A stretch of 64,000 bases of DNA from an uncultured Verrucomicrobiales bacterium (GTDB lineage: Bacteria > Verrucomicrobiota > Verrucomicrobiia > Verrucomicrobiales > Akkermansiaceae), in contig CALFBI010000011.1 of NCBI GenBank assembly GCA_937951675.1, positions 1 to 64,000 of the forward strand, in the 5' to 3' direction. Each line of letters begins with the position of its first letter. The stretch's first letter is position 1. Shown here piece after piece: positions 54,910 to 62,844 of this stretch. The notes beneath the pieces were generated by a model. The model was not told the DNA's origin. It searched no databases and saw only the letters and a program-made list of their open reading frames with translations. The position numbers and the translations under genes are program-made.

Positions 54910-55910
54910 AAAGCTTGATCTGTTTCAGGGCGGAGGTCTCTAGCAAAAAGCTCCTTGAGGGCTTCTTGAGCAGGTTTGCCTTCGTAAAGGATATGGTAAA
55001 CGGCATCGATGAGAGGGGTGCGCACGCCGGCATTTTGCGCGGCTTCGTAGATGGAGAGAGTGTTAGGAACTCCTTCGACGACCATGCCTACTTTTTTGAC
55101 AGCTTCATCGAGGCTCTGGCCTTCTCCTAGCGCTCTTCCAAGTTGATTATTTCGAGAGTGTTTTGAGAAACAAGTCACGATCAAATCACCTACACCGGAG
55201 AGTCCGGTGAAGGTTTCAGGTCTCCCTCCAAGAGCGCTGCCGAGCCGAGTCATCTCAGCGAGACCTCGTGTCACCAAAGCAGCGATACTATTATCGCCTA
55301 ATCCCAGGCCTGCCGCAATCCCTGCTGCGATCGCAAAGACATTTTTGATGGCTCCCCCTAGTTCGATCCCAGCGAGGTCGTCATGGCTATAGCAACGGAA
55401 GTTTGGGGCATTAAAGACGGTTTGTAATTCGGCACTTAAAGTCGCGCATTCAGATCCAATGACGACGCAAGAGGGTAAGGATTGAGCGACCTCTTCTGCA
55501 TGGTTTGGGCCGGATAAGACCGCGACTTGATGTTGAGGAAAAAAGCGAGAAACGACTTCTGACATTCGACTTCCAGTTTTACGATCAATTCCTTTTGAGC
55601 AAGAAACCCAGACGGCATTAGGGGCAATGATGTGAGAAGTAAGTTCGGTTAAAACGGACTCAATTGCCACAGTAGGAAGAACGAGAAGGATGACTTCGGC
55701 TGTCGCCAGAGACTTGTAATCAGCGCGTGCGATGAGGCTGTCGGAAAGCTGGGTAGAGCTAAGATACTTAGGATGACGATGATTTTCGTTAATGGCTTCA
55801 GCTGTCTTTTGATCACGACAGATAAGGGTCACAGCATGACCTTTGATTGATAAAATATGGGCAAGAGCTGTGCCCCAAGAGCCGGCTCCTAGAATGGAAA
55901 TTTTTTTCAT
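54906..55910 (-). CDS. gpsA: Glycerol-3-phosphate dehydrogenase [NAD(P)+]
   Basis: Reduces dihydroxyacetone phosphate to glycerol-3-phosphate for phospholipid synthesis. The 334-aa protein starts KKISILGAGSWGTALAHIL, has VSCSKGIDRKTG, VLSGPNHAEEVAQ and LGGAIKNVFAIAAGIAAGLGLG, and ends with the substrate-site GLSGVGDLIVTCFSKHSRNN. The nucleotide glycine motif GAGSWG is intact. It overlaps plsY upstream and polX downstream by 4 bases each. The plsY-gpsA pairing makes sense: GpsA supplies the glycerol-3-phosphate that PlsY acylates. Confidence 0.96.
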   Translation of the reverse strand: MKKISILGAGSWGTALAHILSIKGHAVTLICRDQKTAEAINENHRHPKYLSSTQLSDSLIARADYKSLATAEVILLVLPTVAIESVLTELTSHIIAPNAVWVSCSKGIDRKTGSRMSEVVSRFFPQHQVAVLSGPNHAEEVAQSLPSCVVIGSECATLSAELQTVFNAPNFRCYSHDDLAGIELGGAIKNVFAIAAGIAAGLGLGDNSIAALVTRGLAEMTRLGSALGGRPETFTGLSGVGDLIVTCFSKHSRNNQLGRALGEGQSLDEAVKKVGMVVEGVPNTLSIYEAAQNAGVRTPLIDAVYHILYEGKPAQEALKELFARDLRPETDQAL

Positions 55911-56641
55911 GCTTTCTTTTTACGTGTGAAACGGTTTTCGGTGCCATTAAGCAACTTTTTCAAGTTGCTGCGATGTTTCCAAATGGCGAGTGCAGAGATG
56001 ACAACACTAAAAATGAAGAGAGGCTTATTCCAAGTTCCCGCTTCCCAAAGAGAAGGGGCATCAATTTCATCACTAATATGATGAAAGCGTGCTCCCAAAT
56101 GAGTTAAAATAGGAAGAGAGATCGCAGCGCCAATACTAGCCACCGAGACATAACGGGTCGTAATAAAAAGGATGCCCCAGATTAGAATGAGAATAAAGAG
56201 CGCCATCGGCATCAAAGCAACAAGCACTCCCGCAGAGGTCGCGATGCCTTTACCTCCTTTAAAGCCAATCCAAGGGCTATAATTGTGCCCTAAAATGGCA
56301 AGTAGGGCGATGAAGATATGAACAGCTTGCACAAAGGTTTGGCGTTCTGAGCTTAAGGTCTGAACCCAATCGGAAGGAAGGGGGAGAGCCATTTGAGAAA
56401 CACGTCCTTCGATTTGGAGTAAACTAATTCCTAAAATTACAGGGATGAGCCCTTTAAGAAAATCGAGGAAAAGACAGGAGAGCCCAAACTTTTTGCCCAT
56501 CACACGTAGCACATTAGTGGCTCCAATATTTCCTGAGCCATGTTGCCGGATATCGACTCCTTTCGATTTGGCAATAAAAAGGCCAAAAGGAATGGACCCG
56601 CAAAGAAACGCAAAGAGACAAAGCAAAACCACAATCGTCAT
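55907..56641 (-). CDS. plsY: Glycerol-3-phosphate acyltransferase PlsY
   Basis: An integral-membrane acyl-phosphate:glycerol-3-phosphate acyltransferase. The motif GSIPFGLFIAKSKGVDIRQH with GSGNIGATNVLRVMG, and the later GHNYSPWIGFKGGKGIATSAGV, are the three conserved PlsY blocks. I start at the ATG at 56641 (MTIVVLLCLFAFLCGSIP), giving about 244 aa; an upstream frame from 56677 adds 12 residues. The typical length is about 200, so a loop near residues 95-120 (QIEGRVSQMALPLPSDWV) is somewhat longer. It overlaps gpsA by 4 bases. The cyclase-like gene ahead of it ends at a terminator, so plsY begins a new transcript. Confidence 0.93.
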   Translation of the reverse strand: MTIVVLLCLFAFLCGSIPFGLFIAKSKGVDIRQHGSGNIGATNVLRVMGKKFGLSCLFLDFLKGLIPVILGISLLQIEGRVSQMALPLPSDWVQTLSSERQTFVQAVHIFIALLAILGHNYSPWIGFKGGKGIATSAGVLVALMPMALFILILIWGILFITTRYVSVASIGAAISLPILTHLGARFHHISDEIDAPSLWEAGTWNKPLFIFSVVISALAIWKHRSNLKKLLNGTENRFTRKKKA

Positions 56642-56700
56642 GAGATTGATTCTGCGCAAAGCGTGAGTAAATGTCACCCGCTTTCATTGAAGAATATCAT

Positions 56701-56733
56701 AAAAAAAGAGCTTCTCATAACGAGAAGCTCTTT
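56701..56733 (-). terminator. Intrinsic terminator after the cyclase-like gene
   Basis: AAAGAGCTTCTC and its complement form a 12-bp stem with a 5-base loop, followed on the minus strand by TTTTTTT. It lies 22 bases beyond the 516-aa gene and separates it from plsY. Confidence 0.93.
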
Positions 56734-56755
56734 AACAAACAGAGTCTGGAAAAAA

Positions 56756-58306
56756 TTAACGAGTCGAGTTTTTTCCGGTTCCAGGAAGGAAGCGGTAGTA
56801 AACTTCTAAAGTTAAAGTTGCGAGGCAGGTGCGGTAAATTTCTTGCCAGTTACCATTTCCTCCCGCAAAAGCGGCGTTTCCTGTATTGAGGCAAGTGCCT
56901 TTTGTTCCCATTGGAGGGAATGCTCCCGTAGAAGATTGGTTTTCAAGAAGCTCATTCATGAATCGGTCATTAAAATCGGTCCAGATGTCACCACCCTTAT
57001 TGATCACAGCTTGGGCATCGTAATACAGGGCGTAGAGATCTGCATTATGATTGTGATAATTGAAGTAGTCATTATCCATGATGAATTTGAGTCCTTGGCG
57101 AACAGAATCACTACGCCCTTTCCCGAACATTTGTTGGCCGAGCACGACAGCTCCCGTTAAAGAACTGAAATGTGTTTTATTAATTTGTTTATCATCTGGG
57201 TCAGAACATCTGACTGGGCGAATGGCTTTACTTCCTACGCCATAAGCACCACCACCATCAGGTGATTGAGAGATGGAAAAGGCTTCCACGGCTTTTTGCC
57301 CCGCTTTTTTCAATCCATCGAATTCAATTCCAGTATGCTTACATGCTTTGAGTGCCTGCACATTCCAAGCCGCAATGGAGGTGTCTCCTGGACGAGTCCC
57401 TTTGGCATAATAGTAATCCCAAGATCCTGAAGGGTGCTGGTTATCAATAATATATTGCCCGGCTTTTTGAACAACTTCCTTAAGGTTTGGAATGTTAGTT
57501 TTCTCGGCAGAGGTGAAGGTGTAAGATTCGGCTAAGGCATAAGCTGCAATCGCATGGTTATAGGACCAGTGCTTATCTTTCAGATTATTAGCAATTTTTC
57601 CCTCTTGAGCTAAACCAAGATTGGTAAGGTAAGTGATTCCATTGAGAACCGTGCTTCCGAATTCTTTAGACTGAGGCGTTTCGCAGTGACCAAGGAAAGC
57701 TAAAACTGCAAGGCCTGTCATCGCATCGTGTTTATCATTCCCCCAGCTGCCATCGGCGTTTTGGGTTTCTTTAAGATAACGAAGCGCCGCAACCACGGCT
57801 TCTTCACATTTTTCACTTCCTCCATTTTGCTCAAGACGTGAAAGACGGTCTTTTTTCGAACAACGTTTTCTCATGAGAGAAGGAATTCCCTGAGCTCCAG
57901 CAAAGCCTTGACCACCGCCACTACCAAATCCGGCTCCAAAGTCAGAACCATCTCCAAAGTCAGCAGAGACATCAGGAACGTCGACATCAGGAACTGGAAC
58001 AGAAACAGGAGATGAGGTCGCTGCCGCAATTACCTTTGCCATTGAGGAAGAAGGTGCTGAGGTCTGACGTTGAATTTGTTGGTTGACGACCTTTTCTTGA
58101 ATTTCAGTATCCTCTTGCGTTGGTGCTGTGTAAGTAACGATAGGCTCAGGTTTAGGAATATTGAATTTCAATAAGATAATCGTCATAATAATCCCGATCA
58201 GAACGATCGAGAGAATGGCAATTAGTAAGCTTGAGATGGTGGAATTACGTCGCTGCTGTGCAAGGCGAGCGAGCGCTTCGGGGCTCATTTGGGCGTGAAT
58301 GCTCAT
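56756..58306 (-). CDS. Membrane-anchored protein with terpene-cyclase/prenyltransferase-like repeats
   Basis: 516 aa. The N-terminus is cytoplasmic (MSPEALARLAQQRRNS) with one membrane span at about residues 26-47, then a linker rich in Pro, Ser and Gly. Residues about 160-510 form an alpha-alpha barrel of QW-type repeats: QNADGSWGNDKHDAMTGLAV, QHPSGSWDYYYA, QSPDGGGAYGVG and QSSTGAFPP. The DxDD acid of squalene-hopene cyclase and the zinc site of prenyltransferases are not visible, so it is likely a binding rather than a cyclising protein. Such proteins are common in Planctomycetes and Verrucomicrobia. It is a single-gene transcript with its own terminator. Twelve or so cysteines in the barrel suggest disulfides outside the cytoplasm. 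Confidence 0.82.
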   Translation of the reverse strand: MSIHAQMSPEALARLAQQRRNSTISSLLIAILSIVLIGIIMTIILLKFNIPKPEPIVTYTAPTQEDTEIQEKVVNQQIQRQTSAPSSSMAKVIAAATSSPVSVPVPDVDVPDVSADFGDGSDFGAGFGSGGGQGFAGAQGIPSLMRKRCSKKDRLSRLEQNGGSEKCEEAVVAALRYLKETQNADGSWGNDKHDAMTGLAVLAFLGHCETPQSKEFGSTVLNGITYLTNLGLAQEGKIANNLKDKHWSYNHAIAAYALAESYTFTSAEKTNIPNLKEVVQKAGQYIIDNQHPSGSWDYYYAKGTRPGDTSIAAWNVQALKACKHTGIEFDGLKKAGQKAVEAFSISQSPDGGGAYGVGSKAIRPVRCSDPDDKQINKTHFSSLTGAVVLGQQMFGKGRSDSVRQGLKFIMDNDYFNYHNHNADLYALYYDAQAVINKGGDIWTDFNDRFMNELLENQSSTGAFPPMGTKGTCLNTGNAAFAGGNGNWQEIYRTCLATLTLEVYYRFLPGTGKNSTR

Positions 58307-58539
58307 AGGTAATGGTTAATGTAACTAAACAAATAACGATATGGATCTAGTCTTCTTAGACGTAATGATCGATTTCGGGAAACTTTTTTTCAGAAAGCGG
58401 TCTTTTTTTTGAGAAAAAAGAGTGTTTTTCGATTTTCTTTATCAGCAAGTAACTCGTGCTAAGTTGGTTGTGTGATTTCCCTCTGAAAGGCGGGCTTGAT
58501 TCGAAAAAGGAATTTTTTTAAGCGAATAGAGGAGTTGAA

Positions 58540-59154
58540 ATGAGATCCTCTCGACAAGCTGGAAGATCTTCTCGTAGAGTCTTCGCAATGAAATGCCTCC
58601 TGTTTATATGTCTCAGCATTGTTTTCTGTGCTTGTTCCTCACAAGAGCAAACCGTGCAGACAAAACAGGTTCGAAAAGGACTGGAGAAATTCAATGGTGG
58701 GTATGAGGTTTCAAAATCAGGTGAAGCAGGCCAAGTGATGAGTTCTGATAAAAGAAGCCACTTTGAAAATAAGGTGAAAGGAAGTCAGTATCAAAAGCCT
58801 TTCCAAAATAAAGGGTTTAAGAAATCAGAGTTTGAATCCACTTCTTTCGCTGGAGCAGATAGAGAGGCGCGGAAGAAAACGTTCGGGAGAAAAGAGTCTC
58901 AAACTTATAAAGCTCCTCATTTCGCCACAAAAAAAGCTCAATTGAGGCAACAGACTCAATTAAACAAAAAATATCAAAAGGCGACTTATAAGAGTCATCA
59001 AGCTCGGGAGGCAGGTCGCCATTCTCTTTCAAGAAAATCTGATGAGCGAGTCGCGAAGAGAAGGCAAGTTTATCGGCCTCCTTCGATGAATTTATCTCCC
59101 GTTCAAGGCAGCCAGCTTTCAGTGCAAGATACCAATAGTTTATTAGGGCGCTGA
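58540..59154 (+). CDS. Lysine/arginine-rich lipoprotein of unknown function
   Basis: 204 aa from the ATG at 58540, which has AGAGGAG six bases upstream (one of the few clear ribosome sites in the window). The signal region contains KCLLFICLSIVFCACSS, a lipobox-like FCAC with the lipidated Cys near residue 32; a start at 58588 would give a shorter signal peptide. The mature part is very basic and low in hydrophobic residues, with recurring aromatic-basic pieces (SHFENKVKG, QKPFQNKGF, KKSEFESTSF, RKKTFGRKES). It is probably intrinsically disordered on a membrane surface. It may bind an anionic polymer such as peptidoglycan or LPS, an inference from charge only. The channel gene follows at 65 bases. 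Confidence 0.7.
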   Translation: MRSSRQAGRSSRRVFAMKCLLFICLSIVFCACSSQEQTVQTKQVRKGLEKFNGGYEVSKSGEAGQVMSSDKRSHFENKVKGSQYQKPFQNKGFKKSEFESTSFAGADREARKKTFGRKESQTYKAPHFATKKAQLRQQTQLNKKYQKATYKSHQAREAGRHSLSRKSDERVAKRRQVYRPPSMNLSPVQGSQLSVQDTNSLLGR

Positions 59155-59219
59155 AGAGCTTTTTTACATTTGAAAGATTAACACTTAACGAGTCTTTTGT
59201 TTAGGTTTCACCAATAACC

Positions 59220-60035
59220 ATGGCACATAAACGTTCATTAAAGCGCAAAATCTGGGAGGTGATTTTCGAAGCCGAAACTCCATCCGGTAAATTTTACGAC
59301 CTGGCTCTAATGGTGACGATCATCATGAGCGTCTTGGTGGTGATGTTAGAAAGTGTTGATCATGTCGCGGAGCAATACCAAGAAATCTTCACTCCTTTAG
59401 AATGGGTTTTCACGATTTTGTTTTCGCTCGACTATCTTTGTAGGCTTTGGGTGATTAAAAAACCTCTCAAATATGCCTTAAGTTTTTTTGGGATGGTCGA
59501 CCTTCTTTCCTGTTTACCGACCTATCTCATGATCTTTTTCCCGGGAGCACAAAGTTTACTGGTGATTCGGGTGTTACGCTTACTACGTGTTTTTCGGGTA
59601 TTGAGAATGGTTCGTCATGTCAATGGGGCTGAATTGATTCTAAAAGCTTTACATAAGAGTAGAGCAAAGGTGTTAGTTTTTTTCTTTGCGGTATTTCTTT
59701 TCAATGTCGTGGCAGGAACGTTGCTTTATGTGGCGGAAGGGCATTTAGAGGACTCTCTTTTTACTAATATCCCTATTTCGATTTATTGGTCGATTGTGAC
59801 CGTGAGCACAGTGGGTTATGGAGATATTACACCGGTGACTGGCTTAGGTCGCTTTCTGACTTCAATTTGCATTTTGATTGGTTATGCCATCATCGCGGTG
59901 CCTACCGGAATCGTGACCGCAGATATTATCAAAACTGACGGAGATGACACTTCCGATGCTTGTCCAGGATGTGGTGTGCACGGGCACCTGGATGACGCCG
60001 TTTATTGTCGCCGGTGCGGGGAAGAGATTGACTAG
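59220..60035 (+). CDS. Voltage-gated potassium-type ion channel with a C-terminal zinc ribbon
   Basis: A 271-aa six-span channel of the VIC superfamily. S1-S3 occupy residues about 27-108. S4 is SLLVIRVLRLLRVFRVLRMV, with arginine at every third position, so a voltage sensor is present. The pore has the selectivity filter TVGYGD at 197-202, a potassium-type signature, and S6 follows. The C-terminal tail after S6 has four cysteines at 248, 251, 263 and 266 (CPGCGVHGHLDDAVYCRRCG), a zinc ribbon. It would sit in the cytoplasmic membrane with the ribbon in the cytoplasm. It is shorter than eukaryotic Kv but typical of bacterial ones. The stop overlaps the convergent 99-aa gene by 4 bases. Confidence 0.93.
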   Translation: MAHKRSLKRKIWEVIFEAETPSGKFYDLALMVTIIMSVLVVMLESVDHVAEQYQEIFTPLEWVFTILFSLDYLCRLWVIKKPLKYALSFFGMVDLLSCLPTYLMIFFPGAQSLLVIRVLRLLRVFRVLRMVRHVNGAELILKALHKSRAKVLVFFFAVFLFNVVAGTLLYVAEGHLEDSLFTNIPISIYWSIVTVSTVGYGDITPVTGLGRFLTSICILIGYAIIAVPTGIVTADIIKTDGDDTSDACPGCGVHGHLDDAVYCRRCGEEID

Positions 60036-60331
60036 AGAGATTTTTGTGAAGGGTCTTCCTTCTCGGTTTCATCGGGGAACTCAATCGAAACATAGTCTGG
60101 TCCTTCTCGGTTTTTTCTCATTCCATTAATAAAGGTAAGGAGAAGGCAGCCGATAAAAAAGAGGGAGAGCTCTAAGATAACAGGGGACCAAAACATTCCA
60201 GAGACTTGAGTGCATAACTCTCCAGGGAATCCCGGAAGATAAGAGCCAATCCACAATAAAGTGATAAAGAGCGCCACTGATCCGATTAAGATCGCTCCAA
60301 TCAAGAATTGTTTTTTCGGTGACTCATCCAT
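60032..60331 (-). CDS. Small two-span membrane protein, unknown
   Basis: A 99-aa protein with hydrophobic stretches at about 10-29 (IGAILIGSVALFITLLWIGS) and 48-70 (SPVILELSLFFIGCLLLTFI). The tail is acidic (PDETEKEDPSQ). I recognise no family. Its 3' end overlaps the 3' end of the channel gene by 4 bases on the other strand, and it is divergent from cysS across about 90 bases. The overlap may limit simultaneous transcription of the two genes. It could modulate membrane function, but there is no evidence. Confidence 0.6.
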   Translation of the reverse strand: MDESPKKQFLIGAILIGSVALFITLLWIGSYLPGFPGELCTQVSGMFWSPVILELSLFFIGCLLLTFINGMRKNREGPDYVSIEFPDETEKEDPSQKSL

Positions 60332-60420
60332 GACATGAACATGGAGCCTCTTATATCAGGAGGCAACGACTTTTTCGGTCTGTGCTTGCGGCTCGTTGGG
60401 AAGGGCGGTAAGGCATAGAG

Positions 60421-61827
60421 ATGCAGCTTTTCGATACTCAAACACGCCGGCTTAAGACGGTGGAGCCTCGTGATGGTAAAGTTTACGGTTTCTATTGCTG
60501 TGGGCCGACAGTTTATGGACCGGCTCATATTGGCAACTTTAGAACCTTTGTTTTACAAGATGTTTTCCGCCGAACTCTCGAGATGGATGGAGTGAAGACG
60601 ATGCACGTGCGTAACATTACAGATGTCGATGATAAGACCATTCGTGGCTCTTTAGCTGCGGGTCAAACTTTGAAGGACTTTACCGAGGGGTGGAAGGTGA
60701 AATTCCATCATGATTGTGATGCTTTAGGCTGTTTAGCTCCTCATGTTGAACCAAGTGCGGTAGAGCATATTCCCCATCAGATCAAAATGATCGAGGAACT
60801 CGTCGCAAAAGAGCATGCTTATCAATCGGACGATCAGTCAGTGTATTTCAAAATCAGTTCTGATTCTGAATATGGAAAGCTTTCTCGGCTTGATGAACGT
60901 GAATTAAACTTGGGCGCTACTCAGAATCAACGGGCCGATTCTGATGAGTATGAAAAAGATAGTATTGCCGATTTTGTTCTCTGGAAAACGCGTCGAGAAG
61001 AAGATGGCGATAATTTTTGGGAGAGCCCATGGGGGCAAGGCCGTCCTGGCTGGCATTTAGAATGTTCTGCGATGATTCGCGAATATTTAGGAGAAACCTT
61101 TGATCTACATAGTGGTGGGGTCGACTTGGTCTTTCCGCATCATGAAAATGAAATGGCCCAGAGCCGCTGTGCTTGTGGTGGAGAATTTGCAGGGCATTGG
61201 TTTCACATCACACACCTGATGGTTGATGGCGGGAAAATGTCGAAATCTTTGGGGAATCTTTATACCTTAAATGACCTAGAGAAGAAGGGATACACGCCCG
61301 CCGAAGTGCGTTACGTGCTCATTGGGGCTCATTACCGTAAGCAATTAAATTTCACTTTGGACAGTTTGCATGCGGCTCGTGAGGCGCTCCATAAGCTTTC
61401 GCAGTTAGAGTTGAAGCTCAAAGAACAAGCGGGAGGAATCGAAGTTCTGAAAGCGGAAGAATTATCTCAAGTAGAAGAACTGGGAGTCTTTACGAAAGCT
61501 TTTGAGAAATTGAAACATGACCTCAACACTCAAGCCGCGATTGGAGAACTCTTTACTCAACTCCGAACGGTTTCAAAATTGAGTCTAGAAGACGCAAAAT
61601 TGAGCTATCAAGGCTTACACGTTCTTTTATATGCGCTCGGGTTGGATTTACCGAAGCCTGAGCTCGTCCCTGATGCTCCTGAAGAAGTCTTGTTACTTGC
61701 TCAGAAACGTTGGGAGGCAAAACAGGCTCAAGACTGGGCAGCGGCAGATGATTTGCGAAATCAAATTTTAAGTGTAGGGTGGATAGTCAAAGATTCTAAA
61801 GAAGGGTTTGATTTGATCCCTCAGTAA
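60421..61827 (+). CDS. cysS: Cysteinyl-tRNA synthetase
   Basis: Charges tRNA-Cys. The class I motifs are visible: CGPTVYGPAHIGNFRTFV (HIGH-type) near residue 30, with the first zinc cysteine, and GGKMSKSLGN (KMSKS) near 270. FDLHSGGVDLVFPHHENE and WHLECSAMIREY hold further zinc ligands. The 468-aa length equals E. coli CysS (461). The C-terminal anticodon-binding domain ends with GWIVKDSKEGFDLIPQ. Upstream, AAGG at about -14 gives a weak ribosome site. It is followed by hemB after 6 bases, so the two are one operon. Confidence 0.97.
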   Translation: MQLFDTQTRRLKTVEPRDGKVYGFYCCGPTVYGPAHIGNFRTFVLQDVFRRTLEMDGVKTMHVRNITDVDDKTIRGSLAAGQTLKDFTEGWKVKFHHDCDALGCLAPHVEPSAVEHIPHQIKMIEELVAKEHAYQSDDQSVYFKISSDSEYGKLSRLDERELNLGATQNQRADSDEYEKDSIADFVLWKTRREEDGDNFWESPWGQGRPGWHLECSAMIREYLGETFDLHSGGVDLVFPHHENEMAQSRCACGGEFAGHWFHITHLMVDGGKMSKSLGNLYTLNDLEKKGYTPAEVRYVLIGAHYRKQLNFTLDSLHAAREALHKLSQLELKLKEQAGGIEVLKAEELSQVEELGVFTKAFEKLKHDLNTQAAIGELFTQLRTVSKLSLEDAKLSYQGLHVLLYALGLDLPKPELVPDAPEEVLLLAQKRWEAKQAQDWAAADDLRNQILSVGWIVKDSKEGFDLIPQ

Positions 61828-61833
61828 AAGCTT

Positions 61834-62808
61834 ATGAACTTACCACAGCGCCCAAGACGTAATCGTAAATCGGTTGGAATTCGTCAGTTGTCTCAAGAGA
61901 CGACTCTCACTCCTGGTGATTTTATTTATCCACTTTTTATTCATGCTGGTGACGATGATCAGAAAATTGAATCCATGCCAGGCTGCCAACGATGGTCTCT
62001 CGGAGGGCTATTGCAAGAGGCCCGCGAAGCTTATGAATTAGGAGTTCCTGCGATTGTTCTTTTTCCTGCTATTGCTACAGAACTCAAATCATTAGACGCG
62101 AAGGAAGCTTATAATATTAACGGAATTGTTCCTGCGGCAGTGCGCGCTTTAAAAGCAGAGCTTCCTGATTTGATTGTTATTACTGATGTAGCTCTAGACC
62201 CCTATCATTCGGAAGGTCACGACGGCTTAATTGAAGAAGGAGAGATTATCAATGATGAGACGGTAAAGGTTTTGGTGAAGCAAGCTCTCTGCCAGGCCCA
62301 AGCGGGTGCTGATATCATTTCACCAAGTGATATGATGGACGGAAGAGTGGGCGCGATTCGCACCGCTTTAGATCATCATGGGTATACCCGAGTGAGCATT
62401 ATGAGTTACACTGCAAAATATGCGTCTGCGTATTATGGGCCTTTTCGTGGTGCTTTGGATTCGGCTCCGAAATCAGGTGATAAAAAAACTTATCAGATGG
62501 ATCCGGCAAATACCCGAGAAGCGGTTCGCGAGCTTTTATTAGATGAAGAAGAAGGGGCGGACATCGTGATGGTGAAGCCAGCAGGTCCTTATCTCGATAT
62601 TGTTTGCCAGTTGCGCATGGAGACTTGCTTGCCCATCGCTGCTTATCAAGTGAGCGGGGAATACCTGATGATTAAATCGGCCTCACAAGCTGGCTGGCTT
62701 GACGAAGACAAGGTGATCCTAGAAAGTCTGCTCGGAATTAAGAGAGCCGGGGCGAATATGATTCTGACCTATTTTGCCAAAGACGCTGCAAAACTTCTTC
62801 AGAGCTGA
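61834..62808 (+). CDS. hemB: Delta-aminolevulinic acid dehydratase (porphobilinogen synthase)
   Basis: Condenses two 5-aminolevulinates to porphobilinogen, the step before HemC. The 324-aa protein begins RPRRNRKSVGIRQLSQETTL. It has the active-site lysines in MSYTAKYASAYYGPFRGALD and MVKPAGPYLDIV. The metal region reads DVALDPYHSEGHDG: the cysteines of zinc-type HemB are absent and aspartates take their place, so it is of the magnesium/potassium-type class. It lies 6 bases after cysS, 38 kb from the hemA-hemC-hemD operon. hemL, hemE and later steps are outside the window. Confidence 0.96.
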   Translation: MNLPQRPRRNRKSVGIRQLSQETTLTPGDFIYPLFIHAGDDDQKIESMPGCQRWSLGGLLQEAREAYELGVPAIVLFPAIATELKSLDAKEAYNINGIVPAAVRALKAELPDLIVITDVALDPYHSEGHDGLIEEGEIINDETVKVLVKQALCQAQAGADIISPSDMMDGRVGAIRTALDHHGYTRVSIMSYTAKYASAYYGPFRGALDSAPKSGDKKTYQMDPANTREAVRELLLDEEEGADIVMVKPAGPYLDIVCQLRMETCLPIAAYQVSGEYLMIKSASQAGWLDEDKVILESLLGIKRAGANMILTYFAKDAAKLLQS

Positions 62809-62844
62809 TTCTCTTTGCTCGGCGTTCGCCTTGGGAATTGAGTT

